A stretch of 64,000 bases of DNA from Anthopleura xanthogrammica (GCA_964019055.1 OZ025218.1:7082954-7146953); one strand, 5' to 3'. Shown: positions 1-11,981, counted from the first letter of the stretch. Notes: generated by a model not told the origin, from the letters alone. A program made the numbers and translations.

Positions 1-140
1 TTCACTCGTTCATTCATTCATTCATCCATTCATTCATTCATCCATCCATCCATTCATTCATCCATCCATCCATCCATCCATCCATCCATCCATCCAATTA
101 TCCATCCATCCATCCATCCATCCATCCATCCATCCATTCA
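1..140. repeat. Tetranucleotide microsatellite (TTCA/TCCA)n
   Basis: Runs of ATTC and ATCC units. The stretch sits just upstream of the last coding exon of the left-hand SRCR gene, and a shorter (CATT)n tract holds the same place in gene B near 57450-57470, so it is an expanded intronic repeat. Confidence 0.9.
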
Positions 141-223
141 TACTTTCAATTGTTCATTTTTCATTCGCCCATCCATATCCTATTTCGTTTTGTTTTATTG
201 AACTCGTTTCTCTTTCCACACAG

Positions 224-344
224 GAAGCTCATCAGTGTAAAGACGACAACAGTTATAAACTAATGAATCACAGGTAATAAAAATGCTTAACACACTATTT
301 GAATGACCTACCTGACTGATATTCCTCCTCTTTATCTCAGATGA
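224..344 (+). CDS. C-terminal coding end of an SRCR gene lying upstream (partial)
   Basis: Only the 3' end is in the window. The exon at 224-273 follows a pyrimidine-rich acceptor (ttccacacag) and ends at a GTAATA donor. In phase 0 it reads [16 protein letters not shown] plus two bases. The next acceptor (tttatctcag, exon from 341) completes an Arg codon followed at once by TGA at 342-344. The same two-exon arrangement occurs at the end of gene B (57548-57627 and 57703-57706), where the exon reads ESHQFVEGDSDRLDAD and so on. The short hydrophilic tail has no recognisable domain and no membrane segment. That it belongs to an SRCR gene is inferred from gene B. Confidence 0.5.
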
Positions 345-760
345 CGTCAGTTGAGTTACTTCATCAAGCTTTCTTCAGAATGATGTAGACAGGCAGACAG
401 ACAGACTGTAGACACTAATGAATCACATATCAGCACTATATGAATGACCTACCTGACTGATATTTTTCCTCTTTTTTTCAGAAGATGACGTCATTACAGT
501 TGAGAGAAGTCACCAAGCTCTCCTCAGAATGATGTAGACAGACAGACAGACATTTGACATTCGGGGTTTTGTACATTACAATGTACACACACCTGAGATC
601 CTAATATAGTAGAGCGATAAAAAAAGTATAGTGAGTAGTTAAGAGTTAATCTATCAATGTACAATACAAATACATCTGTAAAAAAAAACACAATAAAAAT
701 ACAAAAATAAATAGATATGAAAACCAAAGCATTCCCCCTCCCCACCCCCTGCACAGAAGT
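341..760 (+). other. 3' UTR exons and polyadenylation region of the upstream SRCR gene
   Basis: Two acceptor-preceded blocks (341 and 482) begin with similar text (atgacgtca, ttcagaatgatgtagacag), each with GACA repeats. They are followed by a block with AATAAA at 692-697. The same series recurs after gene B (57703-58130), and its last block recurs after gene A (7610-7830). The duplicated acceptors suggest alternative or serial 3' UTR exons; whichever is used, the stop codon falls 2-5 bases into it. Confidence 0.45.
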
Positions 761-776
761 GCATCCATCATCATCA

Positions 777-780
<4 letters not shown>

Positions 781-837
<57 letters not shown>

Positions 838-838
838 C
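781..838. repeat. (ATT)n microsatellite
   Basis: About 19 uninterrupted ATT units with imperfect ATC edges. Confidence 0.95.
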
Positions 839-1107
839 ATCATTATAATTATTAATGTTGCTATTGTTGTTATTTGACTTCTGCCAATCAGAAAGTATAT
901 CATTTAGGAAACTAGTTCCTAAAGTAGGTCAAGCTTGAGCATTTCATATTCTATTAATAAAGGCTAACACATAATTACTAGAAACATTGTTAAAAAGTAT
1001 ATTTTAAAAGAAGCCTTACAATATAGTCATACTCACTCGACCAATCAGCAATCAGTATTTCAATGCTCTATATCCATAGAGAAACTAGGGTATCAAGTGG
1101 TGGGGGC

Positions 1108-1480
1108 CTTGAAGCACAGGGAAAATACGGGGTTATTAATTATTAGAAAAAACCTACTAATGGTCTATCACCAATCGAGCCCCGTGATTGGCTGAGCTAC
1201 TAGGGGTCTATTAGTGATAGACCTCTAGTAGCGAAAAGCGCCGGTTTTGAAAACCAAAAAATATATATTTAAAGCAAAATCCAAAACTTTTTGCATCCTT
1301 TTATTCGACCGATTAGTAGGGGTTTTTTTTGAAGCACAGGGAAAATACGGGGTTATTAATTAGTATTCTCTAAGCTAGACATTAGTATTCACTATATAGG
1401 GAATACTAATGTCTAACTTAGAAAATATTAATTGAATAACCTGTATTTTCCCTGAGCTTCAAGGCTCTTTTCATTTTGAC
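1108..1480. mobile_element. Nested foldback / MITE-like elements
   Basis: The text gaagcacagggaaaatacgg occurs at about 1112 and 1332 in direct orientation and again inverted at about 1440-1465. Between the latter two, agacattagtattc and its complement form a second hairpin. A further inverted pair (ctactaatggtctatcac / gtgatagacctctagtag) lies at 1155-1230. This reads as one palindromic element nested in, or next to, a copy of itself. No open frame. Confidence 0.65.
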
Positions 1481-2477
1481 ACCTCAGTATAATTACCCTA
1501 TTGGATATACAGAAAATTATTCAATGTCCCCCTTACCAAAAGATTTAAGTCTTAGAGTTTTAAATCATCTCTGAAATGTCGTAATATATAGCTCATGATA
1601 GCAAATTCAATTAACGTTGTCGTCAGTAAAAAAATCCTAAACATTATTTGCTTCTTTTTTTTACCAACAAACTTCACTGTAGGCTATCTAAAAATTAAGG
1701 AGTATATGTCCAAGTCGTAGAATTTGCAAGCATACAGTTTCTCATTGTTATAATGCCACGGTGAAACTAATTTCATGAATCATGATTTCATTATAAGGTA
1801 GTAGCTTAATATATATTTCTTTGGCACTTGTACTAACTTTGCAAATCGAAATATCAAATTTTGGAAGCATTTCTGTGATTTCTTTGAATCGATTCTAGAC
1901 CATATCTTGCCAATATTCAGCTTTCAAACGGCAACTTATTTGCGTTCTTTGACGTAGTACTAATTTAGATAAGTTTTGGTTCCTTACCGGCGTATGCACA
2001 TGGTATTGGAGTAGTATTTTTGACTGTTATGGACATACTATGGCCTTTTACATTCGCTCTGACATCTAGTCAAACTGTAATTCGACATAAATATAATATT
2101 AACATTTTGTCAGACATGTCTTATGAGACAATTTTTTTCTTCAAAACTTGTACTTACAATTTTGTCTTGAAATTATATTGAAACTTGTCGACAGAAAGCT
2201 TGGCCGCTTACGTCTCTTCACGTTACAGTTACAACTGACTATGTAAATTCTCGATTAAAATTCGTAAGTCTCGGGGGACAGACCATCACATACATGTTCT
2301 TAATGAACAGAGCATTTCATTGTATTTCTGTTATTTCAAAGCTAAAAAATTATGTCGTATATTACTTTTATTCAAAGATTCATTTTCTCTTGGGAGGGGA
2401 ACAAAAAAACGTAGCAAACAAATGCATACAAACAATGATCTCGTGAGTATGACTTTATATTCTAAATCGGTTAGAGA

Positions 2478-2570
2478 ATAAACACTTGTGCTTTATGGGA
2501 TTTAAATTCGCCCTCGTGGCTTTCTATCAATGCTCGGAGCTCTAAATCCCATAAAGCATATTCTCTAACC
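2478..2570. mobile_element. Short palindromic MITE-like element
   Basis: Inverted arms: ttagagaataaac with tgctttatgggattta on the left, and taaatcccataaagca with tattctctaa on the right, around a loop of about 40 bases. No coding capacity. Confidence 0.6.
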
Positions 2571-4625
2571 CTTACTTAGAAATCTCTTTAAATGTAAACT
2601 TGAACGTAAACATTTCGTAAACGTATATCCAAACTTAGTACCTCAAATTTGAGTGTTTCATTCATCAAACAAATTGAAAATCTTTAAAATTATGTTTTAA
2701 AAAAGCTAGTGGATTCATCTCCTGATTTGCCCCCTCATCCCACGTGACTGATCTGTCATGTCTGTATTACAATATGAAATCAACAAGGAGCTTATTGTGA
2801 ATTAAACCTACCAGCTGAGCAAACAACTAATCGCGCAAAGTATTGTTGATCAAAACTCTTTGTTTTGAAAATTATTTTTCGAGTGTTTTTTTTTTTTTTT
2901 TTAAATCACAGATAAAATATCACTTTGATTTTGAGTTTTGGACTTTTCTAAGACTTAATAAAATGTATTGGATTCAGTTGTCAATAGTTTTCAGGAAGAA
3001 AAAAGTGGCTGAAAGCAGGACCGGCCAAAAAAAAATCACAACAGACTGTGATTGGTTAGAAAATTTAATGCCGCTCAGCTGGATTAATCTTTAGTAGATT
3101 TCATGCGTAACTTTTGCTTTCCAATTACTAATTCTTAAGTCTTATATCTTCCGTTGTATCAAGCACATGAGTGCTCTTTCATTTTAACTAGACGCTATGA
3201 CTGCGTTCACTCGGGCTTCCTGAGATAAAAATCGAGAATACATAGATTTCACGTCGAGATCTTTTCGCGATTGCAAAAATTAGTTTATTCGCCTTGTTGG
3301 ACCCTTGTTGGTAACTATATATCGTAGGTGTGAGCCTTCGTTTTTAACTCAGTGACACAGAGTTCACAAACCTAAAAGCCCAGAGGACGAGATGTGAAAA
3401 GGGGAAATTAAAACTGTGCCCGAGTTCTTGAATTATTTATTTACTTTTTTATTTCGAGATTTATTTTATTTACTTATTTATTTAGAGATTTATCCCATGC
3501 GCGCGTGGATGACGTCAGGATACAAGACCGTGGTGATGATGGAGAATTATAAATGAGAATTAACAGTGGATTCCACAGAGTGGCTCTTCTTCTACTGCAT
3601 TCCAATTGGAATTTAGAAGTTGATTTTTGTGGAGGGAGTGAAAACCAGAGAACCCGAAAAAAGCCTTGAAGCACAGGAAAGAACCAACAAACAACTCTAC
3701 TCACATACGACACCGCTACGACACCCGTGCTTCCCGGTCTAAGATAAAAAAAATTACCGCCCGCTCTAACAGCCAATCAGAATGCACGATTTTTAGAATA
3801 CCGGACCGGAAAAAAAAAACATTAATTATCTTGATTTCAATAGAAATAAAAACGTATTGGTAAAAGAATTAATCTTGTACGGCCTTGCATAGCAGATTGC
3901 TCAGGGGAGCCTTTTATTTTACAGCAAGAATGAAGTTTACATTGCTAAATTAAATCCTAATACACCAGTTTCGCATTCGATGCAAACCCGGCGCTGTTTT
4001 TGAAGACCACAGGCTCCTTAGCTCGGTGTTAGCTTCGTTTATGAAATTAAGTCAGCTATTCATAGACACCATTAAAAGTCTGTGGGATTTCAAAACATTG
4101 GTATTGTTAAACTTGCACATTCTTTACATTACAGTTGACTTTAGCAAATCATTAGCAACAGCCAACTAAACGTTTTTGCTCTAACGAATATTTTCGCCAT
4201 TTTCGACATTTTTGGACTGTCCCTTAGTATTTATAAAAAAGATTAAGGACCAGGAAAAAACTCTCAATGACAACTATCGAGTCACAAGGCTTCTTTACCT
4301 ATCTAAAAACGCTAAGGGAAGTCTAAAGCATGGACAGGTCGCGTTTCTATCAAAGGTATGGTCTGAGAATATGCAATATAATCTTTAATCTACACTGATT
4401 AATCTATTTTGACTTTTGTTTTTTCACTTAAGTATACAGCTTAAGGCTTTCGCTTACCAAGTACAGACTTTCATTTTTTAAACAAATCTATTCACATTTC
4501 CAAAATTTTAGGAAAATAGCACCAAAAATCTGCGAAAGAGAATATTTTGTGGAAAATGGGAATAACTTTCAATATTTAGGATAATTACTGATTTGTAATT
4601 AGTATTTGATATAAATAGAATTCTC

Positions 4626-4781
4626 TTGTGCTGTCAATCATAATCAATATCCTTACTATTTATACCTGATCACCGTGTCAGACTCTAGTCATTTTTCACT
4701 TACCTTCTGTCTTGGCTGCAGCGTTCACTAGATTTCCCTACAAACCTTATCTTGGATAACAACCTGACGGCTGACTGATCG
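4626..4781 (+). promoter_or_regulatory. TATA-type promoter and 5' UTR of SRCR gene A
   Basis: A TATTTATAC box at 4657-4665 lies about 120 bases before the start codon. The block from tgctgtcaatcataatcaat to the ATG is nearly identical before gene B (52668-52824) and gene C (58917-59070). Such conservation beside diverged flanks marks it as a duplicated core promoter plus 5' UTR. A start site roughly 25-30 bases after the box (near 4690) is inferred. Confidence 0.6.
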
Positions 4782-7140
4782 ATGGCGCGCCTTCTGCTGC
4801 TACTGTGTGCTGTGTTCTTGTTGGTGGACGGTGAGTCTAAAACTTGAGTAAACTTAATTTTTTATTAGAGTGCGGAACCCGGTTAATACGACCACCAAAA
4901 GGTACGGCCAAAGTGGCCGTATTAGCCGGGTGTTCATATTAAGGCGGTAAACTAGAAAATGTGTTTCGTTAGGACCTACAAAAATGTTCGTAATAACGGG
5001 GTGCCCGTACAGCGGGGTTGCACTGTACATGCAAGAAGGAGGACAAAAACTCGGTTTTGCATGTGGATGAACCAAGATGGAGGCCAAGAAAGCCGTAAGT
5101 CACGTGATCACTATCCATCTACTACAATGACGTCATCTGGTATACCGGATGTCCTCCTGACAGGAAGTAATCGAACCAGTGCATAAACTCATTTATGCCA
5201 TATAAAATGGAATAAGTTTTCTTTAAATGGTCATTAAATTCTGTACTTTCTCAAAAATGGAGGGTCATTATATTTTCCCGACACTTTAATTTTGCGATTT
5301 TTCTCGAAATCGCGAAAATCACGAAATTATAGTGTCGCAAAAATCCATGTAGTAAAGTAGTATTATTAAAAGTATATTTAAAAAATGCTAGAAATTAAAT
5401 TTTTATCTCACGCACTAGTCTAATATAGGTAAAAAAATCAATACAGATATTCAAAAAAAATCTTATTGTATTTTAGTGTTTGTTGTCGTTAATAACTATT
5501 AGTGTCTGAAGACGATGTGGAACAAAGTCTTTACAACGTATTCCAATGTTCGAATTCACTGAGTACCTAACAACAAAACAGATCTAGAACTATCAGATAT
5601 TTAAGACTTGACGTAAAAATGAAAATACGAAGACATTTAAGCACGTTTCTGTTTGTTACAGAAGCGAAGTCCAAGGTAGCTGTTCGTCTAGTGGATGGTA
5701 AGACTCCTAACGAGGGACGTGTAGAAGTAAGGTACAAAGGTACTTGGGGTACCATATGCAATGAATACTGGGGCATACGAGACGCTTACGTAGTGTGTCA
5801 CATGTTGAATTACTCCAAGGCAGTTACAGCAACAACTGCTAGCGTCAAAGGAACTGGTCCTATATGGCTTAAAGGCCTTGATTGCTGGGGATCCGAAGAC
5901 TCTATTGATCAGTGTCGTCATACTGGCTGGGATAACACTGCTGGTTGTAATCACAGCCGTGATGCTGGAGTGGAATGTGCCAATCTAACACCAGGTACAA
6001 CTAGATAAGTTACAAAACAAGACATTCATATGATCTTTGTTTTTCTATTGATTCATGTCAAGAAACATGCAAGATTTTAAAATAATCAAATGTGTATCGA
6101 AAAGGCTTTCATTTATTAGTTCTTTTGACATCTTTATCAAATATACAATTTTCTTATTTTGATCAGTAGATTACAATAGATATTTATGTATAATGTGTAT
6201 CTTTACTCTCTGAACATCAAATCAAGCAATGTAAAGGAACGTGACTAGAATGTTGTTTGTTTATTGAACAATATTTGTTTCAGAGGAGAAAGCGATCAAA
6301 GTTCGTCTGGTGGGAGATCAAAACCATACTGGCAAAGTAGAGATCCAGTACAACGGGACCTGGGGAGTAGTGTGTAATTGGTTCTGGGATATACGAGATG
6401 CTCACGTGATCTGCAGAATGCTTGGTTACAAAGCAGCTGAACACGCAATTGTGTACATTGAGGGAGAGACAACAAGAAGAATGCTCATGTTTCTTGTGGG
6501 ATGCAATGATAGTGAGAAGTCAATAGCAGAGTGTGCTCACCGTGGATGGTGGAATGTCCCTTCAGCTGTGTGCACGAATAAAAATCTTGCTGGTGTGGTT
6601 TGTCAGACAAATGAAGGTAAGAAAGACAAATCTCTACTTTACTCTAATCGTTCAAATATCATTACATCAAAGCCAATCATCTACATAGTTCATTTGTTGA
6701 TCAGATAAGAGCTTTAGTAAAGCTCTACTTATTCTCTTTCAAACACTTGTCCAAGTGTCAGTTGTCAATGACCTCAATGATGTTGGTACAAATCCACAGA
6801 TCCTACACCAGTTCAAGTTCGTTTAGCTGGAGGAAGGTTAGCCAATTCTGGTCGACTTGAAGTCAGGTACCATGGTCAGTGGGGTACTGTATGTGATGAT
6901 AGATGGGACATAAAAGACGCTGAGGTGGTGTGTCGTATGCTTGGTTACCCTGGAGTACAGGAATACAAAACCACCAACTTTACACCCGTCAAGGGTATAA
7001 TATGGGTGAGAAACGTCGGTTGTACAGGAAGAGAAACGTCGATTACAGACTGCAGTCACTTTGGATGGGGAAATGCATGGTACTGTTACCATAGTAATGA
7101 CGTTGGTGTGACGTGTAAGATGGGTACGTTATGTATATGA
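4782..7140 (+). CDS. SRCR gene A: secreted protein with three SRCR domains
   Basis: Exons 4782-4830, 5662-5994, 6284-6616 and 6800-7123; all introns are phase 1 with GT-AG borders. Exon 1 encodes the signal peptide MARLLLLLCAVFLLVD. Each following exon is one SRCR domain: type 1 ([20 protein letters not shown]), type 2 ([19 protein letters not shown]) and type 3 ([20 protein letters not shown]). Each has six cysteines in the order V/IC, V/IC, xxC, D/EC, xxC, V/EC. No membrane segment is visible. The linker and tail exons of genes B and C are missing here. If the last exon reads through its GTACG donor it ends MGTLCI at a TGA (7138-7140), giving 351 residues. SRCR proteins bind microbial or host ligands in many animals; the ligand here is unknown. 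Confidence 0.8.
4866..5040. mobile_element. pogo/Tigger-like MITE in intron 1 of gene A
   Basis: The left end (gtgcggaacccggttaatac) and right end (gcggggttgcactgtac) resemble imperfect inverted termini of the GTGCAACCCCG...TTAATACG kind common in pogo-related MITEs. The inner text contains paired ggccgtattagccgggtg-type segments. The assignment rests on resemblance only. Confidence 0.4.
5279..5337. mobile_element. Small palindrome in intron 1 of gene A
   Basis: Cgacactttaattttgcgat and its near complement ending attatagtgtcg face each other around a short loop. This is a hairpin-forming MITE-like sequence with no coding content. Confidence 0.5.
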
Positions 7141-7835
7141 TAAATATTGTTGTGTTACGTTGGACTTGTAGGTATATTAGGTTTCCAATTATAAAAAGGT
7201 TAGAATTCTTTTTTTTTGTTTCTTCAAATGGAGCGGCATAGACGTCATATGCAGTGGGTCTATAGATATAATTCAGTACACTATACTATCTTACACTGAT
7301 AATTTCCCCCTTATTATATATATATATATATAATTAAGAACACTATAATATTTTAGAATAATTTCCTCCTTTTAGAAAAGTCTAAAAGAATCTAGAATCT
7401 TTAGGCTGTGATCATAATTCTGATGTTCAAATATTTTGAGCTCAGAATTTTGTATTCAGTTAAGAAATCTTGAGGTTTTCAAGATCTCTTAACTTTGATT
7501 GGTTGCTATAGTTACATTGTAGTTACTTGTGGAGATAAGAGGCAGTTTCTTTAGGTAGTTTATCATCGTTATATCGATTCGGTATTCAATGATTTACGAT
7601 TGAGACATTTGTCATTCGGGGTTTTGTACATTACAATGTACATACACTTCATAATATAGTAGAGCGATAAAATAAGTATATAACAAATAGTAACTTACGT
7701 AGTCAAGAGTTAGTCTATCAATGTACAATACAAATACATCTGTAAGAAAACAATAAAAATACAAAAATATATAAATATGAAAACCAAAACATTTCCCCTC
7801 CCTCTCCCCCACCCCTTATTTCGCTTATCCATCCC
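7141..7835 (+). other. 3' flank of gene A: rearranged 3' UTR
   Basis: The text after the SRCR exons jumps to sequence matching the far 3' regions of B and C. 7250-7600 matches 56905-57195 and 63635-63910; 7605-7830 matches 57955-58150. The intervening linker, NQTEL and tail exons are absent, as if by two deletions. AATAAA at 7752-7757 holds the same place as in the other copies. A (TA)n tract lies at 7315-7332. Confidence 0.6.
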
Positions 7836-8148
7836 CCGGCACAGGTTTGCAACCATACATGGTGAGGACTGTTCAGGACTTTCTCCCTACCCAATTTTTC
7901 TATATACATTCTTGATCTGGCTGGACCGTTTTGATTAATAACGGAATACTCTTTATGAATGGATCGGTCTGGCCGGCAAGTTTGGAATAATGCCACTCGG
8001 GATAAACAAAGATGGCGGCTCTAAATTCTCGTTTTGTCAGTGCTTTCATTTTGGAGTGAAATTGCAAAAATTCCAGAAAATCTTTTGGCTGAAACACAAG
8101 GAAAGCCACAAAATATTATTTTTAGAAAAATTCAAGGCGTAATAATTA
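7836..8148. other. Spacer between gene A and the LINE
   Basis: It holds a single copy (about 7845-7895) of the 69-bp unit that is amplified at 58200-58640 (atggtgaggactgttcagga). Otherwise nothing recognised. Confidence 0.6.
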
Positions 8149-8249
8149 TCAATCAATCAATCAATCAATCAATAATTTTATTTAAACACGGTTAAAATAT
8201 CAGTATGTACATAAATTATTAAAAGATTCTAAAAATGTATTAAACTGCT

Positions 8250-9431
8250 TTACATATTTGCCGTGCGGGAGTGAGTAGTTGATAGAAAATCGTTAATGCC
8301 TTTTTTGAAATTAGAGATAGTAAGACTTGCTCTCGTTTGATGTGGAAGACTATTCCACAGTGCAGGCCCGCTGTAGCTTATGCTGCGTTTTAGATAATCA
8401 GTGCGGGGTTTCGGGAGAGTGAGTTTATTATCTTTATCTCTAAGATCGTAGCTAGATTCATATGGTGTAAAAAGCTCGTGCAGGTAAGTAGGCACAAGAT
8501 TGTGGCCTGCTTTAAACATGAGTACCGCCTTGAGCTTTTTACGCCTGTCAGTCAGTTTATCCCATCCAAGTTGATCAAGAATCTCGGTTGCACTGTCGTC
8601 ATATGCTGCTTTAGTTATTACTCTGACAGCACGATTTTGAAGTTTTTGAAGTTTATCCGAAAGACCACAGTTAAGACCATCCCATACCGGGCTACAATAG
8701 TCAAAGTATGGTGCAATTAGAGCCTGGTAGATCTTAATAGCGATTCTCATATTTATGTAAGGTCGAAGACGCTGGAGTGCGCCAATGGCAGAGGAGACTT
8801 TAGAGACAATTTCACCAACGTGATTTGACCATGTCAGGTTCTGATCAATTGTAACTCCTAGAGATTTGGTATAAGATACCCTTTTGATTTCTTGATCATC
8901 TATTTGGATCTGGAGGTTTTGTTCATTTGTCGTAGCAAGTTTTTGGCGTGAGCCAATAAACATGACTTCAGTCTTTGCCACATTTAAACTTAATCTGTTG
9001 GCTATCAACCATTCGCGTAGGTTGCCTAGTTCGTGGTTAATCAAATGCTCAATCTCAGTTACGCTGTGTGATGCAACTGTGATATTTGTATCATCAGCGT
9101 ACATTCTGGGTGTGGCTTCACTGAGGCAGTTAGGAAGGTCATTAATGTAAATGAGAAACAACAATGGACCGATTAAGCTGCCTTGTGGGACACCACATTT
9201 AATATCGAGAGCATCTGAGAGGTGACCATTAACCAGGCATCTCTGCATGCGATCTGTAAGGTATGATTGAAACCAACAGAGAGTGGTTTGATCGACCCCA
9301 TAGCATGACAGCTTGCGCAAAAGTATGGTGTGATCAATGGTGTCAAATGCCTTTTTCAGGTCAATGAAAACGACACCATTGATCATGCCATTGTCAATGT
9401 TTACAGACCAATTGTCAGTGGCCTCAATCAA
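8250..9431 (-). pseudogene. LINE reverse transcriptase, C-terminal part
   Basis: A 393-residue frame from the RT core to the end. It shows FIDLKKAFDTIDHTILL (motif with the first catalytic Asp), GVPQGSLIGPLLFLIYINDL and MYADDTNI (the catalytic YADD), then a thumb and C-terminal region ending in SRTANM. The upstream half lies in another frame because one base appears to be missing between ...SIHST and ...ALIEATDNW. The function would be target-primed reverse transcription; as it stands the copy cannot make the whole protein. Confidence 0.88.
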
Positions 9432-9436
9432 AGCTG

Positions 9437-10537
9437 TTATGTGCTATGGATGGATCTAAACCCAGACTGACTTCTTGCTAATAGGTGATTGGTGTTAAGA
9501 TAACTGTAAAATTGCTCATAAACAATTTTTTCAAAGATTTTGGCAACAGCAGGAATTACAGAGATTGGTCGATAGTTGTTAGGGTCTACCCTTTTTCCTT
9601 TTTTGAAAATTGGTGTTACTCTAGCAAGCTTCCAGTCATTAGGAACAATGGAGGTAGAAATAGATTGATTAAAGATAGCCGTTAACGAGGGTGCTAAAAT
9701 GTCACCAGCTATTTTTAGTAAGCTACACGGAAGACTGTCTAAACCAGTCGATTTTTTACCATCCATTTTGTTCAATAACTCACGAACCTCATCCACTTTG
9801 CATGGACGAAGAGAGAATTTCTTATCTGTAGGTTCTAAGTAGTCCTCAGGTTCGTTTTTAGCTTGGGGAATTTGATCAGCAAGTAGTTGCCCTACATTTG
9901 TGAAGTGGAGATTAAAAGCTTCAGATAATTCAGATGCACTGTTGATTTTCTGGTCGTCAATTACGATCTCATGTATGTCGTCAGACTTTTGCTTACGAAA
10001 GCTGAGCTCATTAATCAATTTCCATGTTTTCCGAGGATCACGTTTGTTAGCATCCAAATTATCAGTGAAGTATTTGCGCTTTGTATCTCTAACGGCATTA
10101 TTTGTTTGGTTTCTAGCCTTTTTATACTGATTCCACCATGATTTATCGTTAGTTTCAATTGCTTTCTTTTTTGTCCAATCTCTATTATGCATTTTCCGTC
10201 TCAGATCAGCTGTAATCCAAGGAGACTTCTTTTTGCCTATTCGTTTATTTCTTATAGGAGCGTGTCTATTGAGGCAGCTGATGTAAAGACTTTTCCAAGC
10301 TGACCACATTAAGTTGGGATCAGTATGAGAGTTAACCAGTTCCCAGTCAATTTTACGAAGATCCTGAACGAAATTTTGTTCATTGAAATTTTTGAAGCTG
10401 CGAGTCTCAATAATTTTAGCCGTTCCTTTATGAGCGTAGTGAGTTTTGCGCGTTAGAAATACAAGAGAATGATCGCTAATCCCTATGTGAGAAACACCTG
10501 ACGAGAGATCTGAGTAGCTGTATTGTAAGAGTACCAT
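9437..10537 (-). pseudogene. LINE endonuclease end and reverse transcriptase N-terminal part
   Basis: A 366-residue frame. It begins inside the apurinic-type endonuclease (GVSHIGISDHSLVFLTRK), continues through a basic linker (RNKRIGKKKSPW, RRKMHNRDW) and enters RT motifs (LARVTPIFKKG, NNYRPISVIPAVAKIFEKIV, SQSGFRSIHST) before a TAA. The first three-quarters of the endonuclease is missing, so the element is 5'-truncated as is usual for LINEs. Confidence 0.85.
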
Positions 10538-11061
10538 CCACAGCAGTGTTTTCTACTGTAGACCATTTGTATACCATTGAAGCAGGACTCGAAGAGATCG
10601 TTGTATACAGTCATCAAGCAAAATTGGTGGATTCCCCATCTACTGATCACTTGCCACAGCATGTCTCAGTACTTGGGTTGTATCTTTGACCTCCACTCGT
10701 TAGCTAAAACTTGTTTGACCTTAGCCTGTTGGAGGAAGTATTTATAAAGGTCATATTTTAGCTGAACAATGGTAGTCTGTGGTAGGCTCTACAACCTATA
10801 CCCTCCCTCAGAGAGCTTTGCTCTCACAGGATGATGAAGGCGCCCTTCAGGACTAAAAGTATTTTAATCACTTTTAACGTTTTTAAAAACAAAATATTCA
10901 TAAATTTATTCTAGTTTTTAATTTAGTTTTGCTTTAATTTATTATAGATTTTTTTGTCTTGTTTTTTTCTTTGTTCCTTTCTTGGATACTAGATTTTTGA
11001 CCTCCCCCCACCGTCAGATATGAACCAGCACATGTGTGGAGTGTATGCGCATCATGGCAAA

Positions 11062-11323
11062 ATCTACAATCTTGGACAAAAAGGGTTGAGAATTTTTGAT
11101 CATATCAAAAAAATGGAATTTTCCTCATAAAATATTATCTAAACTAAAATTCCCCCTCCCCCCCAGCACAATGTTGATTCCATTGGCTAGCACAGTTCCC
11201 TCTCGACAGACCCAACATTGTTCTGGGGGGAGGGGGGTCGTTCGAGAGGGATTTAACTGTGTTTTACACAATATATCCTTAAAAACTCAAAAATTCTCAA
11301 CCATTTTGTCCAAGATTGTAGAT
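11062..11323. mobile_element. MITE with about 38-bp terminal inverted repeats
   Basis: The left arm begins atctacaatcttggacaaaa and continues gttgagaatttttga; the right arm is its complement ending ttgtccaagattgtagat. An inner pair (cagcacaatgttg / caacattgttctg) with a C-run and G-run adds a second stem. No open frame. A decayed relative lies just after the galaxin stop codon (21700-21810). Confidence 0.7.
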
Positions 11324-11865
11324 CCCCAAACGAAACAAGTACATAATGCTCTAAAGCATTAAAAAACCTACGTCTGTATTGGTTCGCATTTGTGTGTAAC
11401 TTTTCCACATACGACACTTGCAATGAGTGGCCAAAAAATTGATCAATCTTCAAAGTCAGTAGAGTTTACCTTCAGCTTGGCGGCTATTAAAAACGCCAAC
11501 CAATAACATCACTACGTATACTAGTAACGACCAAGCCATTTTCTTTGACAAATCCACTCGACAAAAACGATCACACGAGCTATAAGAGGTCTTTGAAGCT
11601 TCCGCTGAAGTAGATCCAAACTTAAAGATGCCTTTTTATTGATTTTAATAACATGTGTGTCGTGTGTCAAGGTATATACGTGGTTTTAATTTTTAATCTT
11701 CCTGTGACAAACGTCCTGTGAGGATGAAGTTTTTTTCCTTCGACGTAAAAAAAACCAGAAAACAAGTCACGTGATATGAAAACGCTGTAGCAAAAGTCCT
11801 GCGAGGCTGGAGATTCTTTTCTTAGTGGCCTTATGACACATTAATAATAAAATATTATTATCATG

Positions 11866-11920
11866 ATCATCATCATGATGATGATGATCATCATCATCAT
11901 GATCATCATCATGATCATCA

Positions 11921-11981
<61 letters not shown>
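11866..11981. repeat. (ATC)n/(ATT)n compound microsatellite
   Basis: Mixed ATCATG units followed by about 18 ATT units. Confidence 0.95.

Larger units (their letters stand above)
839..4620. other. Intergenic region, no gene recognised
   Basis: About 3.8 kb with no convincing coding exon. It holds two foldback elements (listed separately), a T-run at 2888-2902, and near 3640-3780 a stretch resembling 53090-53200 (both contain aaaaccagaga followed by ctcacata), perhaps a dispersed SINE-like repeat. The short open frames here are AT-rich and resemble nothing known to me. Confidence 0.6.
8149..10546 (-). mobile_element. 5'-truncated L2/CR1-like non-LTR retrotransposon
   Basis: Minus-strand element of about 2.4 kb. 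Its 3' end is a (TTGA)n tail (8149-8173 on the plus strand), the short tandem-repeat tail typical of L2/CR1-type LINEs rather than poly-A. It keeps the last part of the endonuclease (GISDHSLVF) and a full reverse transcriptase region, but the 5' part is lost just beyond 10546. One frameshift at 9432-9437 splits the reading frame. Recently active in appearance, but this copy is dead. Confidence 0.85.

Noticed and set aside
646..903. Open frame with a long Ile run
   Set aside because: Translation of the ATT microsatellite.
10640..10700. Minus-strand text reading YNPSTETCCGK, like a galaxin unit, next to the LINE 5' end
   Set aside because: Only one short match, followed at once by a stop, with no second CC unit in frame nearby. 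Likely chance or too decayed to support.
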